Assembly (NCBI GenBank): GCA_965208815.1
Contig: OZ242357.1
Location: 620,001 to 684,000 of the forward strand
DNA from: Bin55 sp009840545
GTDB taxonomy: Bacteria > Pseudomonadota > Gammaproteobacteria > Pseudomonadales > Azotimanducaceae
Reading direction: 5' to 3'
DNA: 64,000 nucleotides
A program made the translations under genes and the position numbers. Below the pieces are notes generated by a model that made no database searches, had not been told where the DNA came from, and worked only from the letters and a program-made list of their open reading frames with translations. Position 1 is the stretch's first letter, and each line of letters starts with the position of its first letter. Below, one piece after another: positions 26,683-35,506 of this stretch.

Positions 26683-28382
26683 CAGAGCATCGCCCCTCGA
26701 TATCGTGCTTCAAGTCGGTTTCGCAATGTAATTGCTGTTAAGTTCAACGCGACAATGATCAAGACCAGAAGAAAGGCAGTCGCAAAAACTAGTGGCCGTG
26801 CTGCATCCACATTTGGACTTTGGAATCCCAAGTCGTAGATGTGAAAGCCAAGGTGCATGAATTTTCGATCCAAGTGGAGAAATGGAAAGTTTCCATCAAT
26901 GGGCAGTGTGGGAGCTAACTTTACAACCCCAACGAGCATAAGAGGAGCCACTTCGCCTGCAGCTCGAGCAATTGCGAGGATGATTCCGGTCAAGATTGAT
27001 GGACTTGCCATTGGAAGGATGATTTTGAACATTGTCTCGGCTTTCGTCGCTCCCAATGCCAAACTGCCTTCGCGGAGTTCGCTTGGAATTCGAGTCAGAC
27101 CTTCCTCAGTCGATACGATGACAACAGGCACGGTAAGAAGAGCCAACGTCAGCGACGCCCACATAAGACCTGGTGTGCCAAAAGTAGGTGCAGGTTGGGC
27201 TGCCTTGAAAAATAAGTCATCGATCGATCCTCCAACCAAGTAAACGAAGAAACCCAATCCAAACACTCCGTACACAATGGACGGAACTCCGGCTAGGTTG
27301 TTGACTGCGATTCGAATAAGTTGGACAAACGGCCCTTGTTTTGCGTATTCGCGAAGGTACAAAGCTGCGATTACACCAAAGGGCGTAACCAAGACCGACA
27401 TGAGTAGCACCATGAGGACCGTGCCAAAGAGCGCGGGAAAGACCCCGCCCTCAGTATTTGCTTCGCGCGATTCTTGCGAGAGAAATATCCAGATGCTTGA
27501 GAAATAGTGACCTAGCTTGCTCCACAAGGACATTTCATTGGGTTGCCAGGCTCGAATGACGTTTCGCATCGGAATAGTCGATACTCGCCCGTCTGCAATT
27601 TGTATCTCTATCTCGTCGCGATCAAGTTGATTAGTAATTTCTCGCAATCGTCGTTCCTCAACGCCATACTCTGCATTGAGTTGTTCACGTTCGTTTTCAA
27701 GGTCACTGTGATCGACGATTCCCTTTAGTTCGCGATTTCGCTTTTCCAGTCTGAGTTTTTCCAGTCTGTAGTTGATTCGGTTTATTGATCCTTTTTGGAT
27801 ACGGCGAGCTTGATCTCGCAAGTCGGACACCCGCTCGATTCGATCTTGAAGTTCACCCCACGGGTTATCTGGAGCAACGCTTCGTCCCTGTTCTTTTATG
27901 TCAACCAACGTTCCGTACGCGTTTCCCCATTCTGAGCGTTCGAAGACGATCATGTCTCGGTCTTTTACTTGCTGGACTATTTCATGTCGATAAACCCACC
28001 GAAAGTCGGGCGCGTCAATCTTGCGATTGCCAGACTTGATCATCCATCTCTCGGCTTGGTCTCCTTCTATTTGCGAGGCACTGGAACTTGCTTCCATGTA
28101 CTGGTCGCGACCGATAAATTCACGTTGGACGATTTCTCCGGCAACACGAAATTGACCGAACTCGCTTTCGTAGTCGATGGTGACAACATCAGCTGGCCAA
28201 AAGTGCGCTAGTCCCTTGAACGCAATTAGTCCCAAGAGTCCGAGCACCGCCACGATGCAAGCGCCGACCGCTGTTGCAGTTAACCAAATCCAAGGGTCGC
28301 CAGATTTGAACCAAGATCCAATTCCCACCCTGTGTCGGTGGAAAGCTCTGATGTCCTGAGGTAGTTTCTCAGAGGTTTCCAT
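26682..28382 (-). CDS. pstA: Phosphate ABC transporter permease PstA, long form
   Basis: This inner-membrane permease is 566 aa, about twice the E. coli length. After a first membrane segment (about residues 36-58) comes a ~230-residue extracytoplasmic, partly coiled-coil region (RLEKLRLEKRNRELKG, EREQLNAEYGVEERRLREI). The permease core then follows with the EAA-type loop LGATKAETMFKIILPMASP. Long PstA/PstC proteins are known in Pseudomonas and marine gammaproteobacteria. It overlaps the end of pstC by 14 nt. Confidence 0.93.
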   Translation of the reverse strand: METSEKLPQDIRAFHRHRVGIGSWFKSGDPWIWLTATAVGACIVAVLGLLGLIAFKGLAHFWPADVVTIDYESEFGQFRVAGEIVQREFIGRDQYMEASSSASQIEGDQAERWMIKSGNRKIDAPDFRWVYRHEIVQQVKDRDMIVFERSEWGNAYGTLVDIKEQGRSVAPDNPWGELQDRIERVSDLRDQARRIQKGSINRINYRLEKLRLEKRNRELKGIVDHSDLENEREQLNAEYGVEERRLREITNQLDRDEIEIQIADGRVSTIPMRNVIRAWQPNEMSLWSKLGHYFSSIWIFLSQESREANTEGGVFPALFGTVLMVLLMSVLVTPFGVIAALYLREYAKQGPFVQLIRIAVNNLAGVPSIVYGVFGLGFFVYLVGGSIDDLFFKAAQPAPTFGTPGLMWASLTLALLTVPVVIVSTEEGLTRIPSELREGSLALGATKAETMFKIILPMASPSILTGIILAIARAAGEVAPLMLVGVVKLAPTLPIDGNFPFLHLDRKFMHLGFHIYDLGFQSPNVDAARPLVFATAFLLVLIIVALNLTAITLRNRLEARYRGAML

Positions 28383-30573
28383 ATCGACTTCTCAGTCTCT
28401 GTCGAACAACTTCCGCAACGGTGTTGAAAAGGAAAGTGAGCGCGAACAGAACAAATGCAGTAAGAAAGAGAATGCGGAAGTGAGTCGACCCCACTTCGGA
28501 TTCGGGCATCTCCACTGCAATATTGGCAGCGAAGGTGCGCATTCCTTGGAAAATATTGATATCCATGATCGGTGTGTTGCCTGTGGCCATGAGCACGATC
28601 ATGGTTTCCCCCACAGCGCGTCCCAGTCCAATCATGACAGCCGAAAAGATACCGGGACTCGCAGTAAGCAACACAACTCGAACGAGCGTCTGCCACCGAG
28701 TTGCACCCAATGCCAACGAACCGTGAACCAAGTGCTGTGGTACTCCGTAGATTGCGTCTTCGGAGATAGAAAATATGGTTGGGATAACCGCAAGACCCAT
28801 TGCGATACCTATAACAAGTGCGTTGCGCTGGTCGTAATCTATTCCTGCCTTCTCATAGAACCATAGCTTTGCGTCCATGCCGAATATGAGGTTCGACAAC
28901 CATGCATCATTGCTGAGAGTCAGATAGGCCAGCACGACGAGAATGGGCACAGACAAAGCGGCGTACCAACCGTCGAATCGGGCAGAAACGACTCGTGGTA
29001 GAAAGGTGGTCAAGAACGCACAAATCAACACACCAAAAGGCAGTACGATTATCAAGAGCAAAATGGATGTGAGATGTGTCTCAACGATTGGAGCAAGCCA
29101 CAGACCTGCGAGGAAACCGAGAATTACGGTTGGCATTGCCGCCATGATTTCAATGCCTGGCTTTATCAGTTTGCGCATACCTGGAGACATGAATACAGCG
29201 GTGTAGATCGCACCCATGATCGCCAGTGGAGTGGCAACCAGCATTGCATAGAACGCTGCCTTTATTGTTCCGAAGAGGAGAGGAGTCAGCGAAAACTTCG
29301 GTTCGAAATCCGTATCGGCCGACGAGCTTTGCCAGCTGTGTACAGGTTCTTCGTATCCCTCGTACCCGACTTTGCCCCATAGCGTGGACCAAGAGATTTC
29401 CGGGTGCTTATTGACTACTTTGTAGACATCGATGGAATTCTCGCGGACCGCAATTAGACGATCCGCACGAGGGGAGAACTCGATGACTTTAGGAAGCTGC
29501 TCAAGATCAATCGTCGCCAGAGTTCTGTGAGATGTCGTATAGCCAAGGTGCGCCAGTCCATCTGTCTCAATAGCAAGAAATCCCTTGCGCCTGTGCTCGG
29601 TAACAACTTTGGCAATCGACTCGCGATGCTTGAACTCTCGTATGCGCCGAAGGATGGTGCCGTCCTCCAATGGCGTCAAACTCCAATGCTCGAGATCACC
29701 GGACTGGTAGCCAATTAGGAACGAATACCTTCCCAAGACAGGAGTGGCCGAGATGAATTGATCGTCTTCCGACGCAAGCAATCCTTCGTGTATGTCTCCA
29801 GCACGACGAATGGAGGCAATGTTCAGCAATCTGTATGCGCCGATAGATGTGTCAATTTCGTACAACCAACGACCTCGCGGGCCGAGAATGATCTCCGTGT
29901 CTTCAACCGAGCGATTCCAAGGTGGAAGGGCTAGTTGGCGTGGTTCTTCTAGTTCAAAATAGTCGTCCACGTCTGTATATTCAAGGACCACTAACGACCC
30001 ATCGTTGTGTAGTAGTGCAACGCGCAGAGTCGTGTCGCTTCGGAACACGTCGTATTGCGTAACGTCTGTTAATTCAATTGTTGAATCTTCAAAAAGCGTC
30101 GTAGCAGAGTTCTCAATACTTCGCTCATCCCCGATAAACCGTACAACATGGGCTACCCTGAAAAACACCAGCTTCTGGTCATCGACCAACGCAGCATAAG
30201 AGTCAGAAGATGGAAAGATGGGTTTGACGGAAACAATTGATCCATCAGCGACTCGGGACTCTTGAATGACTTCAAAGTTCTCTGTGTCGCGAAACTCCAC
30301 GACACCATCAGATCGAATCAGTGTCGTTGTCTCAAAAGTGTCATCGGTCGCCACATACAGTGTTTGGTCAACTCTTTGAGAGTAAGTCCCAATGTGCTTA
30401 ATGGATGAAGGTGCCAGCATCGGAACAATCACCCAAATGAGGTAACCCATGATGAGAGCGATTGCACATATGACCGCAACGCCTCCCGCTCCAACGACAT
30501 GGCGTGTTGCTCTATCCAAGAGTCGCCGACGCTGCGAAAGCCCAGGTAACTGCTGTGGGTTTGTATTGGTCAC
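28369..30573 (-). CDS. pstC: Phosphate ABC transporter permease PstC, long form
   Basis: At 734 aa this is more than twice E. coli PstC. A membrane segment at about residues 30-55 is followed by ~370 residues of extracytoplasmic, beta-rich sequence with repeat-like strands (for example FETTTLIRSDGVVEF and LRVALLHNDGSLVVLEYTD). The C-terminal permease core has GVPQHLVHGSLALGATRWQT (EAA loop) and AVGETMIVLMATGN. The inserted domain could sense or bind substrate at the periplasmic face; that is inference. It lies between pstS (35 nt upstream) and pstA. Confidence 0.93.
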   Translation of the reverse strand: MTNTNPQQLPGLSQRRRLLDRATRHVVGAGGVAVICAIALIMGYLIWVIVPMLAPSSIKHIGTYSQRVDQTLYVATDDTFETTTLIRSDGVVEFRDTENFEVIQESRVADGSIVSVKPIFPSSDSYAALVDDQKLVFFRVAHVVRFIGDERSIENSATTLFEDSTIELTDVTQYDVFRSDTTLRVALLHNDGSLVVLEYTDVDDYFELEEPRQLALPPWNRSVEDTEIILGPRGRWLYEIDTSIGAYRLLNIASIRRAGDIHEGLLASEDDQFISATPVLGRYSFLIGYQSGDLEHWSLTPLEDGTILRRIREFKHRESIAKVVTEHRRKGFLAIETDGLAHLGYTTSHRTLATIDLEQLPKVIEFSPRADRLIAVRENSIDVYKVVNKHPEISWSTLWGKVGYEGYEEPVHSWQSSSADTDFEPKFSLTPLLFGTIKAAFYAMLVATPLAIMGAIYTAVFMSPGMRKLIKPGIEIMAAMPTVILGFLAGLWLAPIVETHLTSILLLIIVLPFGVLICAFLTTFLPRVVSARFDGWYAALSVPILVVLAYLTLSNDAWLSNLIFGMDAKLWFYEKAGIDYDQRNALVIGIAMGLAVIPTIFSISEDAIYGVPQHLVHGSLALGATRWQTLVRVVLLTASPGIFSAVMIGLGRAVGETMIVLMATGNTPIMDINIFQGMRTFAANIAVEMPESEVGSTHFRILFLTAFVLFALTFLFNTVAEVVRQRLRSRYGNL

Positions 30574-30608
30574 GTGAACAGAAAGGCTAGTGTGATAACG
30601 ACTGCGGC

Positions 30609-31589
30609 CTATAGCAAACGTTGCAATTCACGCTTCAAGACCTTGAGCGATAGAGGAACATAACCATCTTTCTCAACAATCTCTTGCCCTGAGCCAGATA
30701 ACACAAGCTTAAGGAATTCCCGTTCCAGAGGGGGTAGAGGTGAATCCGGCTTCTTGTTGACATATACATACAAGTACCGAGTGAATGGGTATGTACCATC
30801 CGAAGCGGTTTCAAACTCGACGCTAACGGGTTCGTCGCCTTCGACTTCAGCTATAGGTACGGCTCGTACTCCAGATGTGACATAGCCCACGCCCGAATAG
30901 CCGATTCCATTGAGCGAGGCGGTAATTGCCTGTACAACTGATGCTGAACCCGGTTGTTCATTCACTGTGTTCTTGAAGTCACCTGAACAGAGTCCGGCCT
31001 GTTTGAAGTAGCCGTACGTTCCAGATACAGAATTCCTTCCATAGAGTTGAATTGGTCGTCGCTGCCAGGTTCCTTCCAGCCCCAAGTCGCCCCATGTCTT
31101 GATGTCCACAGGGTGTCCGCACCGACGGGTTGATGAAAAAATCGCATCGACTTGACCGACTGTCAACGACTTGAGGGGGTTGTCCTTATGCACATACACG
31201 GCAAGAGCATCGATGGCGACTCTTATTGGAGTCGGTTTGTAGCCGAATCTTGCCTCAAAGGCCTCGATTTCCTTATCTTTCATTTTTCGGCTCATCGGGC
31301 CGAAGTTTGCAACGCCTTCCGTCAACGCCGTGGGTGCAGTAGACGACCCAGCGGCTTGAACTTGTATGTTGATATTGGGATACAGTTCCCCGAACTTCTC
31401 AGTCCAAAGCGTCATTAGGTTCGCAAGCGTGTCAGAACCAACGCTAGATAGATTCCCCGAGACTCCGCTGACTCGTTCGTATGTGGGTAGCTCATCTGCC
31501 TCTTCCGCCGCCGCCTCAGCGTTGTACGCAATAGACACAACCATCACTAGGCTAACAAGTGCGAACTTGCACATAGCACTAACTCTCAT
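30609..31589 (-). CDS. pstS: Periplasmic phosphate-binding protein PstS
   Basis: PstS captures phosphate in the periplasm. The 326-aa precursor has an N-terminal signal peptide (about residues 1-29, ending near AEAAAEE). Phosphate-binding loops are visible: SVGSDTLANL, AAGSSTAPTALTEGVANFGPMSR and YGRNSVSGTYGYFK. It is 12 nt downstream of phoR, so it is transcribed with phoBR rather than as a separate pst unit. Confidence 0.95.
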   Translation of the reverse strand: MRVSAMCKFALVSLVMVVSIAYNAEAAAEEADELPTYERVSGVSGNLSSVGSDTLANLMTLWTEKFGELYPNINIQVQAAGSSTAPTALTEGVANFGPMSRKMKDKEIEAFEARFGYKPTPIRVAIDALAVYVHKDNPLKSLTVGQVDAIFSSTRRCGHPVDIKTWGDLGLEGTWQRRPIQLYGRNSVSGTYGYFKQAGLCSGDFKNTVNEQPGSASVVQAITASLNGIGYSGVGYVTSGVRAVPIAEVEGDEPVSVEFETASDGTYPFTRYLYVYVNKKPDSPLPPLEREFLKLVLSGSGQEIVEKDGYVPLSLKVLKRELQRLL

Positions 31590-31601
31590 TTCTTTGTTCC
31601 T

Positions 31602-32879
31602 TTATTCAGCTCGGGGAAGATCGAAGTAAAACGTGCTTCCTTCGCTTTGTTTGCTTTTTACCTGCAGAGACGACTGGTGGCGCCTCAGCACATGCTTGAC
31701 GATAGCGAGACCAAGCCCAGTTCCCCCTTTGGCGCGGAAGCTGCTAGGGTCGACGCGATAAAAACGTTCTGTGATGCGGGTGATATGCTCTGGTGCAATA
31801 CCCAATCCTTCATCCGAGATCTCAAATCGCGCATTGCCTTCTAGCTGATACCAACGGACTGTGATTCGACCGCCGTCCGGACTGTAGCGAATAGCATTTG
31901 TAAGCAAGTTCATGAAGACACTATGCAGCTCGTCACCAACACCCATGACACGTAGGTTGCGCTCCAAATCTAGGGATATGCTGTGATTCTCATTCTTGAG
32001 TGAAGAAGCTTCCTGCGAAATTGCATGAATGAGGGTTGCACAGTCAATCCGAGCCAAGTCGTCCAATTCGGGCTCCGGTGAAGCTTCCAAGCGAGTGAGT
32101 GTCAATAGATCGTCCACAAGAGACTTCATTCTTTGGGCGGGAGCATTAAGACGACGAATGATTTCCTTCATTGTGTCTGGATCGAGATCTTCGCCATAAA
32201 TGGACTCGATATAGCCGATGAGAACTGTGAGCGGCGAACGCAGTTCGTGCGAAACATTGGCGATGAAGTCTTGCCGCATTGACAAGAGTCGATTGAGTTC
32301 GGTGACATCGCGCGCCATAAGGATGTTCTGGTCCTCACCGATGCGAATTAGTCGCAGCTCCAGCTTCGTCAGGTCGTCGGTAGGCGAGGTGATTTCCACA
32401 ATGTTGAGATCTTCCTCATCGGAAAGAAGTCGAATGATTTCAGGATGTCTGACCAGAGCGGAAATGGGTCTTCCAACATCTGTCTGTTCAAGGCCTAGCA
32501 ATGTAGTCGCAGCACGATTCACGGCTTCAATCATCATTCTTTGATCCAAGACAATCCAGGCGTCGGGAATTAGGTCAGATGTGTCTCGAAATCTTCTGGC
32601 TAATCCCAACCATCTTCGATTGCGTGATCTCTCGAGATTCAGAGCATCGTGCAGCGATTTGGAATCCTCGTAGAAACGTCCCAACGAGTCAGGAGGCGAC
32701 TTCAAAGGACGCTTGGCCCAACGAGCGAATTCAGCTCGGTCTCGGATTCCTTGGGCGTATGCAAGAAACACAATGACAAGAGCTGCGCCGGTAGTCCACA
32801 AAATAACGCCGAAAAACCAACCGACCGCCAATAGCCCAACAACTACTACAGTTAGTGCAATCGGTGCGGAAGGACTCAC
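31602..32879 (-). CDS. phoR: Phosphate sensor histidine kinase PhoR
   Basis: PhoR phosphorylates PhoB when phosphate is low. The GTG at 32879 overlaps the phoB stop (GTGA) and gives 425 aa; a longer frame to 33026 lies in phoB and is rejected. Two N-terminal membrane segments (about residues 6-45), a PAS domain (PDAWIVLDQRMMIEAVNRAA), the H-box FIANVSHELRSPLTVLIGY, an N-box NLLTNAIRYSPDGG, and G-boxes EISDEGLGI and GGTGLGLAIVKHV are visible. Confidence 0.95.
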   Translation of the reverse strand: MSPSAPIALTVVVVGLLAVGWFFGVILWTTGAALVIVFLAYAQGIRDRAEFARWAKRPLKSPPDSLGRFYEDSKSLHDALNLERSRNRRWLGLARRFRDTSDLIPDAWIVLDQRMMIEAVNRAATTLLGLEQTDVGRPISALVRHPEIIRLLSDEEDLNIVEITSPTDDLTKLELRLIRIGEDQNILMARDVTELNRLLSMRQDFIANVSHELRSPLTVLIGYIESIYGEDLDPDTMKEIIRRLNAPAQRMKSLVDDLLTLTRLEASPEPELDDLARIDCATLIHAISQEASSLKNENHSISLDLERNLRVMGVGDELHSVFMNLLTNAIRYSPDGGRITVRWYQLEGNARFEISDEGLGIAPEHITRITERFYRVDPSSFRAKGGTGLGLAIVKHVLRRHQSSLQVKSKQSEGSTFYFDLPRAE

Positions 32880-33574
32880 GTGTCCATGCTGTCGCGATCC
32901 ATTCTGTAGCCCACACCTCGTACTGTTGTAATCAAATTGTGTCGATCGAATGGCTTGAGTGCATTGCGCAAACGCAAGACATGCACATCGACGGTACGCT
33001 CGTCTACATAGACGCTGCGTCCCCAAACCTGATCTAACAACTGACTACGTTGAAATGCGCGATTGGGATTCTGCATCATGATTTCCAGCAGTCGATACTC
33101 GGTTGGTCGTAGGTGCACTGGGGTTCCCTCGATTGAAACGGAGTGCGCAACCGTATCCAGTTCAATTCCACCCACACTAATGTTTCCATTAGTTGGATGC
33201 CCGGCTCTTCGTAGAAGAGCGCGAATGCGGGCAACCAGCTCTCTTGGTGAAAACGGCTTAGTGATGTAGTCGTCTGCGCCATGTCCGAATCCTTGAAGTT
33301 TGTCGGCTTCATCGCCTCGTGCGGTCAATATGATGATGGGCATATCCTGCGTGATCGAATCACCACGGATTCTTTGGGACAGTTCAATGCCGCTCATGCC
33401 TGGCAACATCCAGTCGATCACGGCAAGAGACGGGAGCGGTCCTTCCAATACCCGCATGGCTTGCTCGGCGTCTTCGACGGGCTGAACATGGAACTGTGCT
33501 CTGTGCAAGGTGAACTTGAGCAGTTCTCTAATATCGGGTTCGTCCTCGACTACGAGGATTGAATTGGCTGCCAT
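32876..33574 (-). CDS. phoB: Phosphate response regulator PhoB
   Basis: PhoB is the OmpR-family activator of the Pho regulon. The 232-aa protein has a receiver domain with acidic pocket VVEDEPD, phospho-acceptor Asp54 in VIDWMLPG, and Lys in YITKPFSP. The C-terminal winged helix ends with QVWGRSVYVDERTVDVHVLRLR. It is first in the operon, so the 142-bp gap to the divergent dienelactone hydrolase gene must hold its promoter. I could not identify a convincing Pho box there. Confidence 0.96.
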   Translation of the reverse strand: MAANSILVVEDEPDIRELLKFTLHRAQFHVQPVEDAEQAMRVLEGPLPSLAVIDWMLPGMSGIELSQRIRGDSITQDMPIIILTARGDEADKLQGFGHGADDYITKPFSPRELVARIRALLRRAGHPTNGNISVGGIELDTVAHSVSIEGTPVHLRPTEYRLLEIMMQNPNRAFQRSQLLDQVWGRSVYVDERTVDVHVLRLRNALKPFDRHNLITTVRGVGYRMDRDSMDT

Positions 33575-33716
33575 TGCGCTCCTGTAGAAGCTAGGTTGTG
33601 CTCATTAATAGTAAAAACTATTACCGTTTTGTTAAAAGAACAATTTTATTTGTTAGTGGATCGCCCACGACGCCTTTATAAAATGGTTTGGATTTTGTTG
33701 GCGGGGAGCTTCGGGG

Positions 33717-34391
33717 ATGGGCAGGAAGCGGCAAGTACGCGCGGTCGATGGACACACGATTGGGGCTTATGAGGCATTACCGAGTGACGAGCCTCGCGGA
33801 TCCGTCGTCGTTATTCAAGAGATCTTCGGTGTCAACCAGCACATTCGCGATGTGGTCGACGGATTTGCAAGCGATGGTTATGCAGCCATTGCCCCTCAAG
33901 TGTTTGACAGAGCCAAACGCGATGTTGAACTTGGCTATGGGCCAGATGACATGACTGAAGGTTTGCGCCTGGCTTTTAACGATACCTCTCGTGACAATGC
34001 GTTGATCGACTTGCAAGCGGCCACCGAAGAAATTGGCAAGTACGGGAAAGTAGGAATTGTGGGGTTCTGCTATGGTGGTTTGTTGAGTTGGCTTTCCGCT
34101 TGTAGTGTGAGAGGTCTGTCGGCCGCTGTGGTCTATTACGGCGGCGGAATTGCTGGCGAACTGGAAAAGCCATCCATGTGCCCGGTAATGATGCACTTTG
34201 GGGAACTGGACTCGATGATTCCGCCGGACCAAGTTGAGGCAATCAACAAAGCACTTCCCAATGCCGAAATTTACACCTACGAAGCCGATCACGGATTCAA
34301 TTGTGATCACCGAGATTCCTATAACGCAGAAGCATCGGCGTTGGCACAACAGCGTACTCTTGCATTCTTAGAGAATTTTGTGGCCTCGTAG
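33717..34391 (+). CDS. Dienelactone hydrolase family protein
   Basis: An alpha/beta-hydrolase of 224 aa carries the dienelactone-hydrolase triad: nucleophile Cys118 in VGFCYGG, Asp165 in FGELDSMIP and His192 in ADHGFNCD. The N-terminal VVIQEIFGVNQHIRDV motif is also typical. Many such proteins act on unknown esters or lactones, so a role in chloroaromatic breakdown should not be assumed. The gene stands alone, divergent from phoB, and is followed by a terminator. Confidence 0.9.
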   Translation: MGRKRQVRAVDGHTIGAYEALPSDEPRGSVVVIQEIFGVNQHIRDVVDGFASDGYAAIAPQVFDRAKRDVELGYGPDDMTEGLRLAFNDTSRDNALIDLQAATEEIGKYGKVGIVGFCYGGLLSWLSACSVRGLSAAVVYYGGGIAGELEKPSMCPVMMHFGELDSMIPPDQVEAINKALPNAEIYTYEADHGFNCDHRDSYNAEASALAQQRTLAFLENFVAS

Positions 34392-34423
34392 AAAGCTACC
34401 AAGAATTGTCTTTGTAGCTTTTT
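34392..34423 (+). terminator. Rho-independent terminator after the dienelactone hydrolase gene
   Basis: A perfect 8-bp stem AAAGCTAC (34392-34399)/GTAGCTTT (34414-34421) with a 14-nt loop is followed by a short T-run ending in TTTTTC. It begins right after the stop codon. Confidence 0.7.
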
Positions 34424-34700
34424 CTTCAGTTGTGTGTTAATTGCCTTGCAGTTGTGCCACAATAATGGATAGGACAATTTGCGCTTGAGTTTGGATGATG
34501 TTGTTCAAACTTCACCAAAAACGAGTCGATCGCCAAACGACGGCGTAAATTGCGTGTTGGAAGTGCGACCGCACAACTTGCTTTCGCGTGATTGCAACTG
34601 AGCTAGACCGCGGAGGCAACAGTCTCACGATTTGCGAGGAACAATTCGTGCTTGTCGCCAGACAACATGAGGGACAACACTTGAGGGCGTAGGAGTCGAT
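34424..34700. other. Upstream region of the TonB gene cluster
   Basis: About 280 bp contain no supported gene. This must carry the promoter of the DUF3450-TonB cluster. An AGGAG ribosome-binding site sits just before the ATG at 34701. No Fur-like palindrome was recognised. Confidence 0.4.
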
Positions 34701-35504
34701 ATGACCCAAGACTTAGTACATCAATGGAGCCGCAAACTTCTCTTGCCGTTCACGATACTTGCGATTGTGGGTTGCGGATTCGTCGTTGCGCAGGCGACAT
34801 TTGACGACCTTTTTGAAGTAGCGAAAGGACTCAATGACGATGCAATCGCATCGCAAGCCAGAATCGATGAAGTTGAAAGCGAGCGGTCTGGTATGTTCAA
34901 CGACTATCGATTGACATTGAAGCAGATCGACGGGCAGAAGGTCTACAACAGACAGCTTCAGCTCGTGGTCAACAAACAATTGGACAAGATTGCCGAGCTC
35001 AAACAGTCAATCGAGGGGGTCACGAGCATTCAGCGAGAGATCACCCCCTTGATGCTAAGAACCATAGAAGCTCTGGAACAGTTCGTTGCACTTGACTTGC
35101 CGTTTTTGCTCGATGAGCGACTCGAGAGACTCGACAAGCTGCGTGCATTAATGAACAATCCTGACGTGGCGGTATCGGAAAAGTTCAGTCAAGTTTTACG
35201 GGCATTTCAGATCGAGAGTGAGTATGGTCGAACTATTGAGGCCAGATCTATGGAGATCGAGTTGGACGGCCAGGATACAACCGTCGACGTACTACGCATA
35301 GGACGAATTGCCCTGATGTATCAGACTGCGGACGGAAAGAAGACCGGCTGGTGGAACACAAACACAGATGCGTGGGAAGAATTGGACAACAGTTTTACGA
35401 TTCCGATTCGGAATGGAATAAAGATTGCCAACAAGCAAATGTCACAGAGTTTGATTCGAATTCCATTATTCCTTCCTGAAACTAGCTCAGCGGGGGAGGC
35501 CTAA
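34701..35504 (+). CDS. DUF3450 family protein (first gene of the TonB cluster)
   Basis: The 267-aa protein has an N-terminal membrane/signal segment (about residues 13-32), then a long coiled coil with many Gln, Glu and Lys, and the DUF3450-type C-terminal domain (VDVLRIGRIALMYQTADGKKTGWWN). DUF3450 genes are commonly the first gene of ExbB-ExbD-TonB clusters in marine gammaproteobacteria. The protein probably sits in the periplasm and contacts the TtpC-like protein. An AGGAG site precedes the ATG, and the next gene starts 2 nt after its stop. Confidence 0.85.
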   Translation: MTQDLVHQWSRKLLLPFTILAIVGCGFVVAQATFDDLFEVAKGLNDDAIASQARIDEVESERSGMFNDYRLTLKQIDGQKVYNRQLQLVVNKQLDKIAELKQSIEGVTSIQREITPLMLRTIEALEQFVALDLPFLLDERLERLDKLRALMNNPDVAVSEKFSQVLRAFQIESEYGRTIEARSMEIELDGQDTTVDVLRIGRIALMYQTADGKKTGWWNTNTDAWEELDNSFTIPIRNGIKIANKQMSQSLIRIPLFLPETSSAGEA

Positions 35505-35506
35505 GA

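Noticed and set aside
33575..33716. Pho box upstream of phoB
   Set aside because: No two CTGTCAT-like half sites at 11-bp spacing could be recognised. The AATAGT/ACTATT inverted repeat at 33607-33622 does not fit the consensus.
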